Source: Saccharopolyspora rhizosphaerae (lineage in GTDB: Bacteria > Actinomycetota > Actinomycetes > Mycobacteriales > Pseudonocardiaceae). From it: 64,000 nucleotides of DNA. Of this stretch, positions 63,906 to 64,000 are shown one piece after another (within the stretch, counting starts at the first letter, position 1; every line of letters starts with the position of its first letter). The notes below the pieces were generated by a model. The model was not told the origin of the DNA, did not search any database, and saw nothing but the letters and a program-made list of their open reading frames with translations. The stretch is from contig NZ_RSAA01000004.1 of the NCBI RefSeq assembly GCF_003931915.1, positions 266,264 through 330,263 on the forward strand, written 5' to 3'. Both the position numbers and the translations under genes were made by a program.

Positions 63906-63950
63906 AAAAAAAGGGGCGGGGCAGAAGGTCCTCACCTTCTGCCCCGCCCC
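63906..63950 (-). terminator. rRNA operon terminator
   Basis: A perfect 17-bp stem (GGGGCGGGGCAGAAGGT and complement) with a four-base loop, followed on the minus strand by TTTTTTT. It lies 11 bases beyond the end of 5S rRNA. Confidence 0.97.
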
Positions 63951-63961
63951 ACCAAGGTATG

Positions 63962-64000
63962 TGTCGGCGGTGTCTTACTCTCCCACACCCTGTCGAGTGC
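63962..64000 (-). rRNA. rrf: 5S rRNA, 3' end (partial)
   Basis: The minus strand reads GGTGTGGGAGAGTAAGACAC then CGCCGACA, the conserved 3' portion of actinobacterial 5S rRNA. The gene continues beyond the right edge, with 23S and 16S expected further right. Confidence 0.93.

Overview
The window is high-GC actinobacterial chromosomal DNA. GTG starts are frequent, mycobacterial-type family members are numerous (GlbO, large Gdh, EttA, CadI, CtaG/CopD, FadD3, LdtB-type transpeptidase, Rv1733c-like protein), and intrinsic terminators often lack a U tract. Gene order around the globin, the large glutamate dehydrogenase and EttA resembles M. tuberculosis Rv2470-Rv2477c. The orn-tRNA-His-Ldt-tRNA-Lys block also recalls that genome. 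I infer a Pseudonocardiales member, possibly Saccharopolyspora-like; the sequence alone does not prove the genus. The right edge enters the 3' end of an rRNA operon on the minus strand.

Layout. 1-4.9 kb: tail of an MscS channel, truncated hemoglobin glbO, a GH13-like protein that has lost its catalytic residues, a DUF418-type membrane protein, and a hypothetical-thioesterase pair. 5-14.4 kb: gdh, a long TPR/linker protein and ettA, all minus strand. 14.5-17.4 kb: CtaG/CopD copper protein, a DUF3558 lipoprotein and tRNA-Arg. 17.6-20 kb: arsenic island (arsC, acr3, arsR) divergent from cadI around an operator palindrome. 20.1-23.8 kb: membrane protein, DUF488, paired fluoride channels crcB/crcB with a possible riboswitch leader, and a LysE exporter. 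24.5-28.8 kb: acyl-CoA dehydrogenase, FadD3-like ligase, and a divergent MHS transporter broken by one in-frame amber codon. 28.8-34.9 kb: small acidic protein, membrane proteins, maleylpyruvate-isomerase-like protein, ctaB and a flavin-dependent oxidoreductase. 34.9-35.7 kb: a gene-free segment carrying a directly duplicated unit of about 300 bp.

35.7-48.2 kb is an iron-regulated siderophore cluster, all minus strand. It encodes an acyltransferase, a two-module NRPS (C-A-T-C-A-T-TE), MbtH, a DHA2 exporter, a siderophore-interacting reductase and an L-ornithine/lysine N-monooxygenase. Three IdeR/DmdR-type iron boxes lie in it, and a fourth precedes a siderophore-binding lipoprotein at 60.5 kb. 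The first condensation domain closely resembles that of EntF, the first adenylation domain carries the threonine code, and an N-hydroxylase is present. This points to a mixed catecholate/hydroxamate product, although no dihydroxybenzoate genes are in view.

48.4-51.3 kb: a DivIVA-like coiled-coil protein, a small membrane protein and a polysaccharide pyruvyl transferase. 51.5-53.2 kb: thiD-tenA under a TPP riboswitch. 53.4-59.3 kb: hypotheticals, an acyl-CoA synthetase, orn, tRNA-His, an L,D-transpeptidase and two identical tRNA-Lys genes. 59.8-64 kb: a DUF5134 membrane protein, the iron-siderophore lipoprotein, a GH3 glycosidase, the rRNA terminator and the end of 5S rRNA.
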